In this document: positions 15,436-22,699 of the stretch, piece after piece
How the letters are laid out: the number at the start of each line of letters is the position of its first letter
How positions within the stretch are numbered: the stretch's first letter is position 1
Source: Clostridiales bacterium
Lineage (GTDB): Bacteria; Bacillota; Clostridia; Oscillospirales; Acutalibacteraceae
Reading direction: 5' to 3'
Length of the DNA: 23,547 nt
Assembly (NCBI GenBank): GCA_022791355.1
Contig: JAAVYX010000107.1
Coordinates: forward strand, 1 to 23,547
Program-made: the position numbers and the translations under genes
Notes under the pieces: generated by a model
Told to the model about the DNA's origin: nothing
The model's input: the letters and a program-made list of their open reading frames with translations, nothing else
Databases searched by the model: none

Positions 15436-17511
15436 TTAAGCGTTATGCGCGGCCGTATAAAGGCTGAGCACGTCCAGTATGATACTGATGCTGCCGTCGC
15501 CCAGCAGGGTACAGCCGTTGATGCCGTACTGCTTGATATTATAGTTATTGATATAGTTGGGAAGCGGCTTTACCACGACCTGCTGCTCTCCCAGAAGCTC
15601 GTCGACAAACAGGCAGTAGGAGAAATCGCCGGCCTCCAGCCAAAGCAGAATCCCGTCTTCAATCTTGTCAATGCCCTTTTCCAGGGAATAAAATTCCTTG
15701 GTGCGCACAATGGGGTAAAAGTTGCCGATACAGTTAATCATTTCGCCGCTGTTGGAATCATGGATCACATCCTCGGCCGAAACCTTGAAGCTTTGACGGA
15801 TATTGTTGATCGGGATTGTGAACACCGAGTCGCCCACCGAGACCTCCATACCGTCCATAATGGCCATGGTCAGGGGGATCTTCAGGGTCGTCACCATGCC
15901 CTTGCCCGGCTCGCTGGTCAGGCTCACCGTGCCGCCCAGGTCCTCGATGGTGCTTTTGACAACGTCCATGCCCACGCCCCGGCCGGAGAACTCCGTAACC
16001 TCGGCGTTGGTGGAAAAGCCGGGCATCATAAGGAAGTTCAGAATTTCCTTATTGGAATAGTCCACATCGGGAGAGGCCAGTCCCTTACGGACGGCCTTTT
16101 CCAAAACAGAGCTGTAATTCACGCCCTGCCCGTCGTCCCGGATTTCGATAATCACTTCGCTGCCGGTGTCCCTGGCCGAAAGGATGATCTCGCCAACGGG
16201 GTCCTTGCCCACGGCGATACGGTCCTCCTCGGTTTTCTCTAAACCGTGGTCCATAGAGTTGCGGACAATGTGCATAATCGGGTCGCCCAGATTGTCCACG
16301 ATGGTCTTATCGACCTCAGTGTCCTCGCCGATGAGGGTGAGCTTGGCGCGTTTATTCAGCTTTTTGGTCATATCGCGCACAATACGGTTCATCTTCTGGA
16401 AGGTTGCGGAAATCGGAACCATCCGCAGGGCCATGGACACGTCCTGCAGCTCGTCGGTCAGCTTGCGCAGCTGCCGGGCCGATTTGGTGAAGTTATCCAG
16501 GCTCAGCCCCTTCAGATCGGGGGAGGCGGTGACCATCGATTCGGTGATGACGATCTCGCTGACCACCGAGCTTAGCTGCTCCAACTTGCTTAAGTTGACG
16601 CTGATCAGGCTCTCCTTGGCGGCGTGCTGTCCGGCGGGGGCGGCCGCAGGCGCGGCCGCCGCGGGCTTGGCCGCCGCCTTAGGCTTCTCAGCCTCGGCTT
16701 CGGGCTCGGCGAACTGCAGGTCGCGGGCCTCATAGGATTTGATAGAGCCGGCGCCGTTCACGATGGGAACGGCGTTGTTCCGGTCGGCCTCATTGCGGAA
16801 CATCATGCGGAAGCCGTCTTCAATCACCAGCTCGGCGGAGGCGGGATTTTGCTCCACGTCCTCGGGCACGAAAATAAAGTCGGCCTCGTCGCACACGTCG
16901 CGCACGGCGGTGACCAGCATGAAGGCGCGCAGGTTCTCCATGCCGCAGCCCTCGTCAAAATATACCAAAAGCTCATGAGGAAAATCCTTGTTTGCGCCGG
17001 GGATATCGGCGGCCGCTTCGGCCGCTTTGCCAGCCGGGGCGGCTTCCTGACCGCCGGACGGGGCCTGGGCCTGGGGAGAAGCGGTCCCTCCTTCGGAAGG
17101 CTTGCCGCTAATTTTAGCGATCAGGCTATTAATATCTGACAGGAAACTGTCGATATTCTCAGAGAGGGGTTGATTCGCCTCAATGTTGTCAACCTCTTTG
17201 CGGAAAAAGTCAATCGACTGAAATACCAGCTCGAACAGTGTCGGGCGGTTTTCCTCTGAAACGACCGCCATCGTGTTCTCCCGGATAATAAAGAACAGAT
17301 CTTCAATCCGGTGCGCGATGGTCGCCAGCGTTTCAAACTCCATCATTGCGGAAGAACCCTTAATGGTGTGCATGATGCGGAAAATCTCGGTTACGTCGTC
17401 CTGCGAAAACGTGTCCGCCTTTTCCGCTTCAAGGATTATGGATTCCAGCTGCTCAAGCAATGTGTTGGTCTCGTAAATATACATATCCAGAATTTCATTG
17501 CCGCTGCCCAT
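15436..17511 (-). CDS. cheA: Chemotaxis histidine kinase CheA
   Basis: CheA autophosphorylates and passes phosphate to CheY and CheB. Domains in order: the Hpt/P1 domain with H48 in RIMHTIKGSSAMM; an atypical P2-like domain (about 165-270); an Ala/Pro-rich linker (PKAAAKPAAAAPAAAPAG); the dimerisation P3 helices (VNLSKLEQLSSVVSEIV); the HATPase P4 domain with HIVRNSMDHGLE, RDDGQGV and FSGRGVGMDVV; and the CheW-like P5 domain to the end. The length is 691 residues. I prefer ATG 17511, since AAGGCGGTG (17520-17528) lies 8 bases upstream. The earlier in-frame ATG 17538 would have almost no leader downstream of the predicted sigma-28 promoter and lacks a ribosome binding site. First gene of the che operon. 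Confidence 0.96.
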   Translation of the reverse strand: MGSGNEILDMYIYETNTLLEQLESIILEAEKADTFSQDDVTEIFRIMHTIKGSSAMMEFETLATIAHRIEDLFFIIRENTMAVVSEENRPTLFELVFQSIDFFRKEVDNIEANQPLSENIDSFLSDINSLIAKISGKPSEGGTASPQAQAPSGGQEAAPAGKAAEAAADIPGANKDFPHELLVYFDEGCGMENLRAFMLVTAVRDVCDEADFIFVPEDVEQNPASAELVIEDGFRMMFRNEADRNNAVPIVNGAGSIKSYEARDLQFAEPEAEAEKPKAAAKPAAAAPAAAPAGQHAAKESLISVNLSKLEQLSSVVSEIVITESMVTASPDLKGLSLDNFTKSARQLRKLTDELQDVSMALRMVPISATFQKMNRIVRDMTKKLNKRAKLTLIGEDTEVDKTIVDNLGDPIMHIVRNSMDHGLEKTEEDRIAVGKDPVGEIILSARDTGSEVIIEIRDDGQGVNYSSVLEKAVRKGLASPDVDYSNKEILNFLMMPGFSTNAEVTEFSGRGVGMDVVKSTIEDLGGTVSLTSEPGKGMVTTLKIPLTMAIMDGMEVSVGDSVFTIPINNIRQSFKVSAEDVIHDSNSGEMINCIGNFYPIVRTKEFYSLEKGIDKIEDGILLWLEAGDFSYCLFVDELLGEQQVVVKPLPNYINNYNIKQYGINGCTLLGDGSISIILDVLSLYTAAHNA

Positions 17512-17547
17512 ATGATAAACACCGCCTTTTTCATTCATCTTAATTTT

Positions 17548-17574
17548 ATATCGACCGCAGGATAACGAAAGTTA
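17548..17574 (-). promoter_or_regulatory. Sigma-28 (sigma-D) type promoter of the che operon
   Basis: The minus strand reads TAAC (17571-17574), a 15-base spacer, and GTCGATAT (17548-17555). This is 3/4 and 7/8 identical to the consensus TAAA-N15-GCCGATAT with ideal spacing. Transcription would begin near 17541, which supports the cheA start at 17511. Confidence 0.65.
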
Positions 17575-17598
17575 ATAGATTTTGTAAGGTTTTGTTTT

Positions 17599-17606
17599 GG
17601 GAGGTG
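17599..17606 (+). promoter_or_regulatory. Strong Shine-Dalgarno sequence with no standard start at normal distance
   Basis: GGGAGGTG is a near-perfect ribosome binding site. In the frame of the downstream gene the codon 6 bases later is ATA (17613), another ATA follows at 17622, and the first ATG (17625) is 18 bases away. The only upstream in-frame start, TTG 17592, precedes the site. The start of the FliK-like gene is therefore uncertain. Confidence 0.5.
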
Positions 17607-17624
17607 TTTCAAATACCAGAGATA

Positions 17625-19049
17625 ATGGGCGCTACCAATCCCGTCCCGGGATATGATAGCAATACGATGAACCGCAATTTGCCGGCTACGCCCGAGACCA
17701 ACACGCTGATTCAAAACGTCGTGGATCCCGGCCGCGTGGTCGGGCCGGACGGGCGGACCGAGCAGCAGGATAACGGCTCTCTGGTCGATTCGGGGAATAT
17801 CCGGTACGATTCCAATTTTCAGACCTTTCTCCAGCGTTTAAGAGAGGCCCCCAACCTGGCGGAATGTCTGACCAAGCTTTTTACGGCCAAGGAAGGCACG
17901 GTGGTCCTTTCCGGCATGAGCGAGGGCGTGGCCGCCGAAATGGCCCAGGCCGTTTCCATGCTCCGGATGGACCCGGAACAGCTTTTGGATTTTCTTACGG
18001 GACAGTTCAAAACGGCCAACAGATTCGGCGGGGCCTTTTTCGCTCTGCTCCGCAGCGATTACGCCAGGGCCTCCTCTGACAGTACCCGGATGGATATCCT
18101 GCAATTTTTGAAGGCTTATGTGGACTATTCCTCCAAAGAACATTTAGAGGGGAACATCCTAAAAAATCTAAAGGGTATGGCCGACGCCATGCCCCAAAAA
18201 TGGTCCGATACCCTCAAGGAGCTGACGGCCCAGACCAAAAACCTCATCGCCGCCGGCGACCGAAAGGAAACCCTGACCCTTTTGCGGCAGGAGGTATTCC
18301 CGCTGATGTCGGCCTATGTCAAGCAGACCCACGACCTGGGCTACGCCAGGCAGCTGCTAAGTCTTTTAACCCTGGATATGTCCCGGTATGAGAACGGGTC
18401 GGAGGAAAATCTGTTGCAGATGTATCACCGCATGGTGAGCTACGGCACCCTAAAGGACCAGCTGGGGGAGATAGACGACACGTCCCTGCTCAAGCTGCTG
18501 GATATGAACAAGTTTCCGGAAAACACGCCTGCCAGCCAGTTTGCCGGTCGTCTGTCGGCCGCCGCCGCCCGCGCGCTGGGCGGCGAGGGAAGCGCCGAGA
18601 CCCAGGAGGTCTTTCAGCAGCTGGTGGGCGCCATGCTGGTAAACGAGAGCGTCTATATGCCGGTCAACCATTTTATCCTTCCGCTGGAGTGGAACGGAAA
18701 GTTCCTCTTTTCCGAGATGTGGGTCGATCCCGACGCCGGGGAGGAATCCTCCTCCAAGGGCCGCCCCGAGCGCACGGTCAAAATCCTCTTTAAAATGGAC
18801 GTGCAGGACCTGGGGCTCTTCGACGTTCTTCTGACCAGCGCCGGCGGAAAGGTAAATCTGCATGTCGCCTGCCCTGAAAAAGCGGTTCCCTTTTCGGAAC
18901 GGATCGGGCAGGCCATGCAACGCATTATCGTCGACAACGGGTTGACGGCCGAAGCCGTCAACGTGCGCCGCATGGAGCGTCCGGTCGCCCTCACCGAGGT
19001 GTTTCCACAAATATTTGAAAGGAAGAACGGGATCAATGTCAAAGTCTAA
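17625..19049 (+). CDS. FliK/YlqG-like protein, putative flagellar hook-length control or export-linked
   Basis: A 474-residue protein. The N-terminal 60 residues are polar and Pro/Asn-rich, the middle (60-320) is helical, and the last 90 residues (TVKILFKMDVQDLGLFDVLLTS, then GKVNLHVACPEKAVPFSERI) resemble the FliK C-terminal hook domain, in which a strand-rich unit contacts FlhB. In Bacillus the fhlB homologue ylqH is preceded by ylqG, a large protein of this general layout, and fhlB follows here with a 14-base overlap. This supports the assignment, which rests mainly on context and only moderately on sequence. The start is uncertain: ATG 17625 is conservative, TTG 17592 would add 11 residues, and the best ribosome binding site points to an ATA codon. 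The gene is divergent from cheA. Confidence 0.62.
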   Translation: MGATNPVPGYDSNTMNRNLPATPETNTLIQNVVDPGRVVGPDGRTEQQDNGSLVDSGNIRYDSNFQTFLQRLREAPNLAECLTKLFTAKEGTVVLSGMSEGVAAEMAQAVSMLRMDPEQLLDFLTGQFKTANRFGGAFFALLRSDYARASSDSTRMDILQFLKAYVDYSSKEHLEGNILKNLKGMADAMPQKWSDTLKELTAQTKNLIAAGDRKETLTLLRQEVFPLMSAYVKQTHDLGYARQLLSLLTLDMSRYENGSEENLLQMYHRMVSYGTLKDQLGEIDDTSLLKLLDMNKFPENTPASQFAGRLSAAAARALGGEGSAETQEVFQQLVGAMLVNESVYMPVNHFILPLEWNGKFLFSEMWVDPDAGEESSSKGRPERTVKILFKMDVQDLGLFDVLLTSAGGKVNLHVACPEKAVPFSERIGQAMQRIIVDNGLTAEAVNVRRMERPVALTEVFPQIFERKNGINVKV

Positions 19050-19341
19050 ACAGGCGAAATCCTCGGTGAAAAGCGCCGTTGCGCTGCAATACGGCGCGGA
19101 GGACGCCGCGCCGATCGTGGTAGCCTCGGGCATGGGGTATATGGCGGAAAAAATCGTGGAGGCGGCCACCGACAACGGCGTGCCGATTTATGAGGACAAT
19201 TCCTTGGCTACGGTTTTGGCCCAATTGCAGCTCGGACAGGAAATTCCGGAAGAACTCTATAAAGCCATTGTAGAAATATATGTTTATTTCCTCCGTTTTG
19301 ATCCGACCCAGAAGGAAGAGGAAACGGCAGAGGACAAGTAA
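19036..19341 (+). CDS. fhlB: FhlB (YlqH), FlhB C-terminal-like export switch protein
   Basis: A 101-residue protein equal to the cytoplasmic C-terminal domain of FlhB without its membrane part. It shows the family pattern: AVALQYGAEDAAPIVVASGMG, then IVEAATDNGVPIYEDNSLATVL and LGQEIPEELYKAIVEIYVYFLRF. Full FlhB cleaves itself at NPTH; this protein lacks that motif, as FhlB proteins do. FhlB can partly replace the FlhB C-terminus during the change from hook to filament export (known from other bacteria). AAAGGAAG lies about 11 bases before ATG 19036, inside the preceding gene, so the two are translated together. Confidence 0.9.
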   Translation: MSKSKQAKSSVKSAVALQYGAEDAAPIVVASGMGYMAEKIVEAATDNGVPIYEDNSLATVLAQLQLGQEIPEELYKAIVEIYVYFLRFDPTQKEEETAEDK

Positions 19342-19345
19342 GCCT

Positions 19346-19529
19346 TAGAGTGTTTAAACCCCAAAAACGATAAATGGGATGGAAAGAAAAAACGCAAGAA
19401 ACGCTATACGCTCTGCGTATACTTTTGCGAGGCCCTCGATGGGTCGGGTGAAAATCTACATTTCAAGGACTTTTTTATGCCTCCATCTCCTTATATGAGC
19501 AAAATATATTCGTTTTTTAGCACACTCTA
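19346..19529. repeat. Possible miniature inverted-repeat element (MITE-like), 184 bp
   Basis: The gap between fhlB and the first PilZ gene (216 bp) is more AT-rich than its surroundings and is bounded by tagagtgt (19346-19353) and its complement acactcta (19522-19529). The similarity continues inwards imperfectly (taaac...aaaaacgata against ctaaaaaacgaata). Inside is a hairpin, tatacgc (19405-19411) with gcgtata (19415-19421), extended by cgcaa/ttgcg. No reading frame or target-site duplication is clear. It could also be ordinary leader DNA. Confidence 0.35.
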
Positions 19530-19557
19530 GAGCGGACGACGGGAAAGGAGCGGGATT

Positions 19558-20151
19558 ATGGCGGGAAACGGCGAAAAATATGTGCTTCTCGACGGCAGCG
19601 GCAAACCCCTGGCCTACGGCCAGCTGGAAAACGCCGCGGACGGCGGCGAGCTGCGGATCCATATACCGACGGCCAAGGCCTCGGCTGTTTTAAAGCATAC
19701 CGAGCTATGGCTTGCCAAGGAGATGGGACGCGCGCCAGAGTTGTTTGGCCAGGTCCTTACATACAGGGACGGCGTCCTTTATTTAAGTCGGCAGGACCTG
19801 GGGAAAAGCCTGCGGCAAAACCTGCGGGTTTCCACCTTTTTTGATACCTTTTTGTACCGCATGGAAAACGGCCGGATAAAACGGTATAAAGTGGTGTCCT
19901 ATGATCTCAGCTGCGGCGGCATCGCCTTTTTTTGCGATACCCCCCTCCCGATTGGGGAAGGCTTTGAAATCGTCATTCCTCTTACGGCCAAGCCGCTGCT
20001 GCTCCAGGGTCAGGTCCTCCGGCAGGAGCAGATTGAGGGCCGGACCTTATACGCGGCAAAATTTGCGGACCTGTGCGAAGGCGAGGAATCCATGGTCCGC
20101 GAGGCCGTATTCAGTCTGCAGCTCAGCCAGCGCGGCCGCGGTAAACAATAA
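19558..20151 (+). CDS. PilZ-domain protein, first of tandem pair
   Basis: A 197-residue protein. The second half is a PilZ domain, which binds cyclic di-GMP: R86 and R90 form the RxxxR motif (RQNLR), and D116-x-S118-x-x-G121 the DxSxxG motif (DLSCGG). All key residues are present, so binding is expected. The N-terminal 80 residues form a small beta-rich domain like the YcgR N-terminal domain that can contact the flagellar motor. The arrangement parallels the next PilZ gene, although the two proteins are clearly diverged. AAAGGAG lies 8 bases before ATG 19558. The gene follows the fhlB gap and precedes the second PilZ gene by 154 bases with no terminator. A motor-brake or adaptor role is likely but inferred. 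Confidence 0.82.
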   Translation: MAGNGEKYVLLDGSGKPLAYGQLENAADGGELRIHIPTAKASAVLKHTELWLAKEMGRAPELFGQVLTYRDGVLYLSRQDLGKSLRQNLRVSTFFDTFLYRMENGRIKRYKVVSYDLSCGGIAFFCDTPLPIGEGFEIVIPLTAKPLLLQGQVLRQEQIEGRTLYAAKFADLCEGEESMVREAVFSLQLSQRGRGKQ

Positions 20152-20227
20152 AAACAGGCGGCGTCCGCCAGGTATGCCGCCGCACGAAAATCGATTTTCC
20201 TTTGCACAGATTTGCTGGAGGCAATCT

Positions 20228-20275
20228 ATGCAAAACAGGCGTCCGGACCGTCCCGGCCTGGAGGCCTTTGGATGA
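20228..20275 (+). CDS. Short leader ORF (15 codons) before the second PilZ gene
   Basis: ATG 20228 has an excellent ribosome binding site (GGAGG, 6 bases upstream) and encodes MQNRRPDRPGLEAFG before a TGA at 20273-20275. It is in the same frame as the following PilZ gene, with no other stop before the TTG start at 20306. It may be a leader peptide coupling translation, or the original N-terminus of the PilZ protein cut off by a single nonsense codon. No homologue is known to me. Confidence 0.35.
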   Translation: MQNRRPDRPGLEAFG

Positions 20276-20305
20276 AAAGAAGCAGGGATAGAGAGGTGTC
20301 GGAAC

Positions 20306-20998
20306 TTGCCCAGAGCAAACAAAGCCAGCAAGCAGGAACAGGAATTAAAGCTTCGGTCGGGAATGACGGTGGAGGTCTTGACGCGGGACAATCAGGTGGT
20401 ATTTTTGGCCCGGGTGGTGGAAATGCACGATAAATCGGTAAAGCTGACCAGCGTTTCGGGGGACGATGTTCCGCAGGTCTTCTACAATGCCGAAATCAAG
20501 CTCAGAAGCTTTCTTTCGGATATGAAAACCGTATTATTTGAAGGCGTGGTACGGGGCAGCTCAGAAAACTTTTGGATCATAGAAGAACTGAAGGGCCAAG
20601 TGCGTCAGGGCCGGGCCTTTTACCGGCAGTCGGTTTCCACCAAAGCCCACGTATCCTGCGTGAACGGCATTTACGCTCCCAACAGAAAACGGGCCGACGG
20701 CGGAAAAATCGCCGCCTGCGATATACTGGATATCAGCGGCGGCGGTGTGAGGGTTAGCTGTAAAGAAAAGTTTGAGGAGGGAGACTGGCTTTTTATTATG
20801 GACGCGAATTTTGCGCCTGTCAAGGATCAGTTTTCCTTTACCTGCCGGGTGCTGCGCGTGGAGTTTAAGCGCAATATGTATATTTACGGCTGTCAGTTTG
20901 AAGGACTGTCCCAAAAGGAGCAGGATCGGCTGATCGAAGCGATTTTTGTGCTGCAGCGGGAGGAAACGCAGCATAAATCGGGAAGAAGAGGCTGGTAA
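20306..20998 (+). CDS. YcgR-like PilZ-domain protein, second of tandem pair
   Basis: A 230-residue protein with an N-terminal beta-barrel-like domain (residues 14-95; SGMTVEVLTRDNQVVFLARV) and a C-terminal PilZ domain. Cyclic di-GMP residues are present: R103-AFY-R107, then D142-I-S144-G-G-G147. The C-terminus, YIYGCQFEGLSQKEQDRLIEAIFVLQRE (read in two pieces), is typical of YcgR-type flagellar brakes. The start is TTG at 20306, 8 bases after AGAGGTG (20291-20297); the next ATG (codon 20) would cut into the N-terminal domain. A terminator at 21073-21112 follows, ending the operon that begins with the FliK-like gene. Confidence 0.87.
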   Translation: MPRANKASKQEQELKLRSGMTVEVLTRDNQVVFLARVVEMHDKSVKLTSVSGDDVPQVFYNAEIKLRSFLSDMKTVLFEGVVRGSSENFWIIEELKGQVRQGRAFYRQSVSTKAHVSCVNGIYAPNRKRADGGKIAACDILDISGGGVRVSCKEKFEEGDWLFIMDANFAPVKDQFSFTCRVLRVEFKRNMYIYGCQFEGLSQKEQDRLIEAIFVLQREETQHKSGRRGW

Positions 20999-21072
20999 TT
21001 CCGGCCTTCCCCCACAAAAAGGAGCCGTTTGGTTTTTGGACGGTTCGGTATAGATTGTCTTTGATTTAGGAG

Positions 21073-21112
21073 CAGGCGCATCCGCCCTTTTCCGGGTGCG
21101 CCTGTTTTTTTT
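21073..21112 (+). terminator. Rho-independent terminator after the PilZ pair
   Basis: caggcgcatcc (21073-21083) pairs with gggtgcgcctg (21094-21104) with one G-U pair, followed by eight T residues (21105-21112). Confidence 0.9.
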
Positions 21113-21195
21113 GCAGTGCGCGTGCGCTCCCTTCCCGCACGTCTAGTATCTACCCTGCCGCCGGCAAATAAGTGACATTTAAAAGACATCGCTCC

Positions 21196-21224
21196 TTGCC
21201 ATTTTAAGCTTTTTATATTAAAAT
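21196..21224 (+). promoter_or_regulatory. Sigma-A promoter of the HD-GYP response regulator gene
   Basis: TTGCCA (21196-21201), a 17-base AT-rich spacer and TAAAAT (21219-21224) give five of six matches at both boxes. Transcription would start near 21231, leaving a leader of about 95 bases. The motility operons here instead show sigma-28-type boxes. Confidence 0.7.
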
Positions 21225-21325
21225 GATCTTATGCAATACATTTTGAGAGCGGCGAATGCATTTCAGCTTTCTGCCGCATCGAATTTTTGAGATACTTTCA
21301 CATGAAAAATGCGGAGGTAAAGCCT

Positions 21326-22486
21326 ATGAGTAAACAGCAACAGCACAAGCAAAAAATTTTGGTTGCAGATGATTCTGAAATGAATCGTCTGATTTTGACC
21401 GATATGCTGGGGGACGAATATGAAATTCTTGAGGCGGAGAACGGCCTGCAGGCCGTCGAGGCGATACAAAAGCATGCCGACGAGCTTTCTCTGATCCTGC
21501 TGGATATTGTGATGCCGGAAATGGACGGCTTTGGCGTCCTGAATATAATGGAAAAAAATCAATGGCTGGAAAGTCTGCCCGTTATTATGATTTCTTCCGA
21601 AAGCGACGCGGTCCATGTAAAGCAGGCCTACGAGATGGGCGCTACGGATTTTATCAGCAGACCCTTTGACACCTTAATCGTACACCGCCGGGTAGTAAAT
21701 ACGATTCTGCTCTACGCCAAACAGAAAAAGCTGATTGAGCTGGCGGTGGATCAGATTTATGAAAAAGAGCACCAGAACGGTCTGATGATCGACGTTCTCA
21801 GTCATATCGTAGAATTTCGAAACGGAGAAAGCGGACAGCATGTCCGCAACGTCCATGTTTTGACCGAGCTGCTGCTCAAACGTCTTATGGAAAAAACGGA
21901 TCGTTATCCTCTTTCCTGGGCGGATATTTCTCTCATCAGCACGGTCTCCGCGCTTCATGACATCGGCAAAATAGCCATTGACGAGGCCATTTTAAACAAG
22001 CCGGGCAAGCTGACGGATGAAGAATTTGAAGTGATGAAAACCCATTCTCTCATTGGCGCGCAAATGTTAGAACAGATGACGATTTATCAGGATGAACCGC
22101 TCATAAAGGTCGCCTATGAAATCTGTCGTTGGCATCACGAACGGTATGACGGAAGAGGCTATCCAGACGGTTTGAAGGGCGACGAAATCCCGATTTCCGC
22201 CCAGGTTGTGGCTCTAGCCGACGTTTACGACGCCATGACCAGCGAAAGGGTATATAAAAGGGCTATGCCCCATGAGGACGCTATTCAGTTCATTTTAGAA
22301 GGCAAGTGCGGCGTCTTTAATCCGCTGGTGTTGGAGTGTCTCACCGATATCGCCGACGGTCTTCGCGAGGCCCTGGTCTCCTCGGAAGGAGATGAAGAAG
22401 CCATCCGAAATATTGCCGAGGAAATGCTGCATCAAAAAGATCTGACCGATTTAGAGCACAGCAGCTATTGGAACGCCAGCCAATAA
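21326..22486 (+). CDS. Response regulator with HD-GYP cyclic-di-GMP phosphodiesterase domain
   Basis: A 386-residue two-domain protein. The receiver domain (10-130) has the acidic pair D15/D16 and phospho-acceptor D60 (LILLDIVMPEMDG). The usual receiver lysine (KPF) is arginine here (SRPF, R112), a change seen in some of these regulators as I recall. The HD-GYP domain (about 150-350) has H211-D212 (HDIGKIAI), LNKPGKLTDEEFEVMKTH and HHERYDGRGYPDGLKGDEIP with the GYP triplet at 278-280. All metal and catalytic residues look intact, so it should hydrolyse cyclic di-GMP under control of phosphorylation. GGAGG before ATG 21326 fixes the start; earlier in-frame starts lack a ribosome binding site. 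It probably lowers the ligand sensed by the adjacent PilZ proteins. Confidence 0.94.
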   Translation: MSKQQQHKQKILVADDSEMNRLILTDMLGDEYEILEAENGLQAVEAIQKHADELSLILLDIVMPEMDGFGVLNIMEKNQWLESLPVIMISSESDAVHVKQAYEMGATDFISRPFDTLIVHRRVVNTILLYAKQKKLIELAVDQIYEKEHQNGLMIDVLSHIVEFRNGESGQHVRNVHVLTELLLKRLMEKTDRYPLSWADISLISTVSALHDIGKIAIDEAILNKPGKLTDEEFEVMKTHSLIGAQMLEQMTIYQDEPLIKVAYEICRWHHERYDGRGYPDGLKGDEIPISAQVVALADVYDAMTSERVYKRAMPHEDAIQFILEGKCGVFNPLVLECLTDIADGLREALVSSEGDEEAIRNIAEEMLHQKDLTDLEHSSYWNASQ

Positions 22487-22699
22487 ACGCTGTACCGTTT
22501 TAGCCGCGGTGGAACCTATGGAAACCCATCCGCAGCAAATGAGAGCCGGATGTTTCATATATCGGCCGGCGCTTTTCTGCAAGTTTTAAAAGGGCGGCTC
22601 TTAAAAGGGGACAGGCCCGGATACCGGCGGGACGTAAAGGATCACACAAAAATGTACGCAAAGCGTATAGCGGGCAAATGAACAGAAAGAAGGGTGAAT
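22487..22699. other. 213-bp leader between HD-GYP gene and Hpt gene
   Basis: No terminator with a T-run is seen, so the two genes may share a transcript. It contains a direct repeat ttaaaaggg (22586-22594 and 22601-22609) and a small hairpin, tacgc/gcgta, near 22655-22667. I see no gene that I trust. Confidence 0.4.

Noticed and set aside
15160..16242. A 360-codon plus-strand open frame
   Set aside because: It lies antisense to cheA and cheW, is His/Asp-rich as expected from reverse reading, and matches no family.
18450..19175. A 241-codon minus-strand open frame
   Set aside because: Antisense to the FliK-like and fhlB genes; the plus-strand pair has a proper overlap and family signal.
22559..22566. 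Exact sigma-28 -10 box (GCCGATAT) on the minus strand
   Set aside because: No TAAA-like -35 at the right distance and no minus-strand gene downstream; probably chance.
22518..22589. A 23-codon ORF before the Hpt gene
   Set aside because: Its ribosome binding site is mediocre and nothing else supports it.
22656..22664. acgcaaagc, reminiscent of part of the GEMM cyclic-di-GMP riboswitch
   Set aside because: The rest of the riboswitch core is absent; the string belongs to a small local hairpin.
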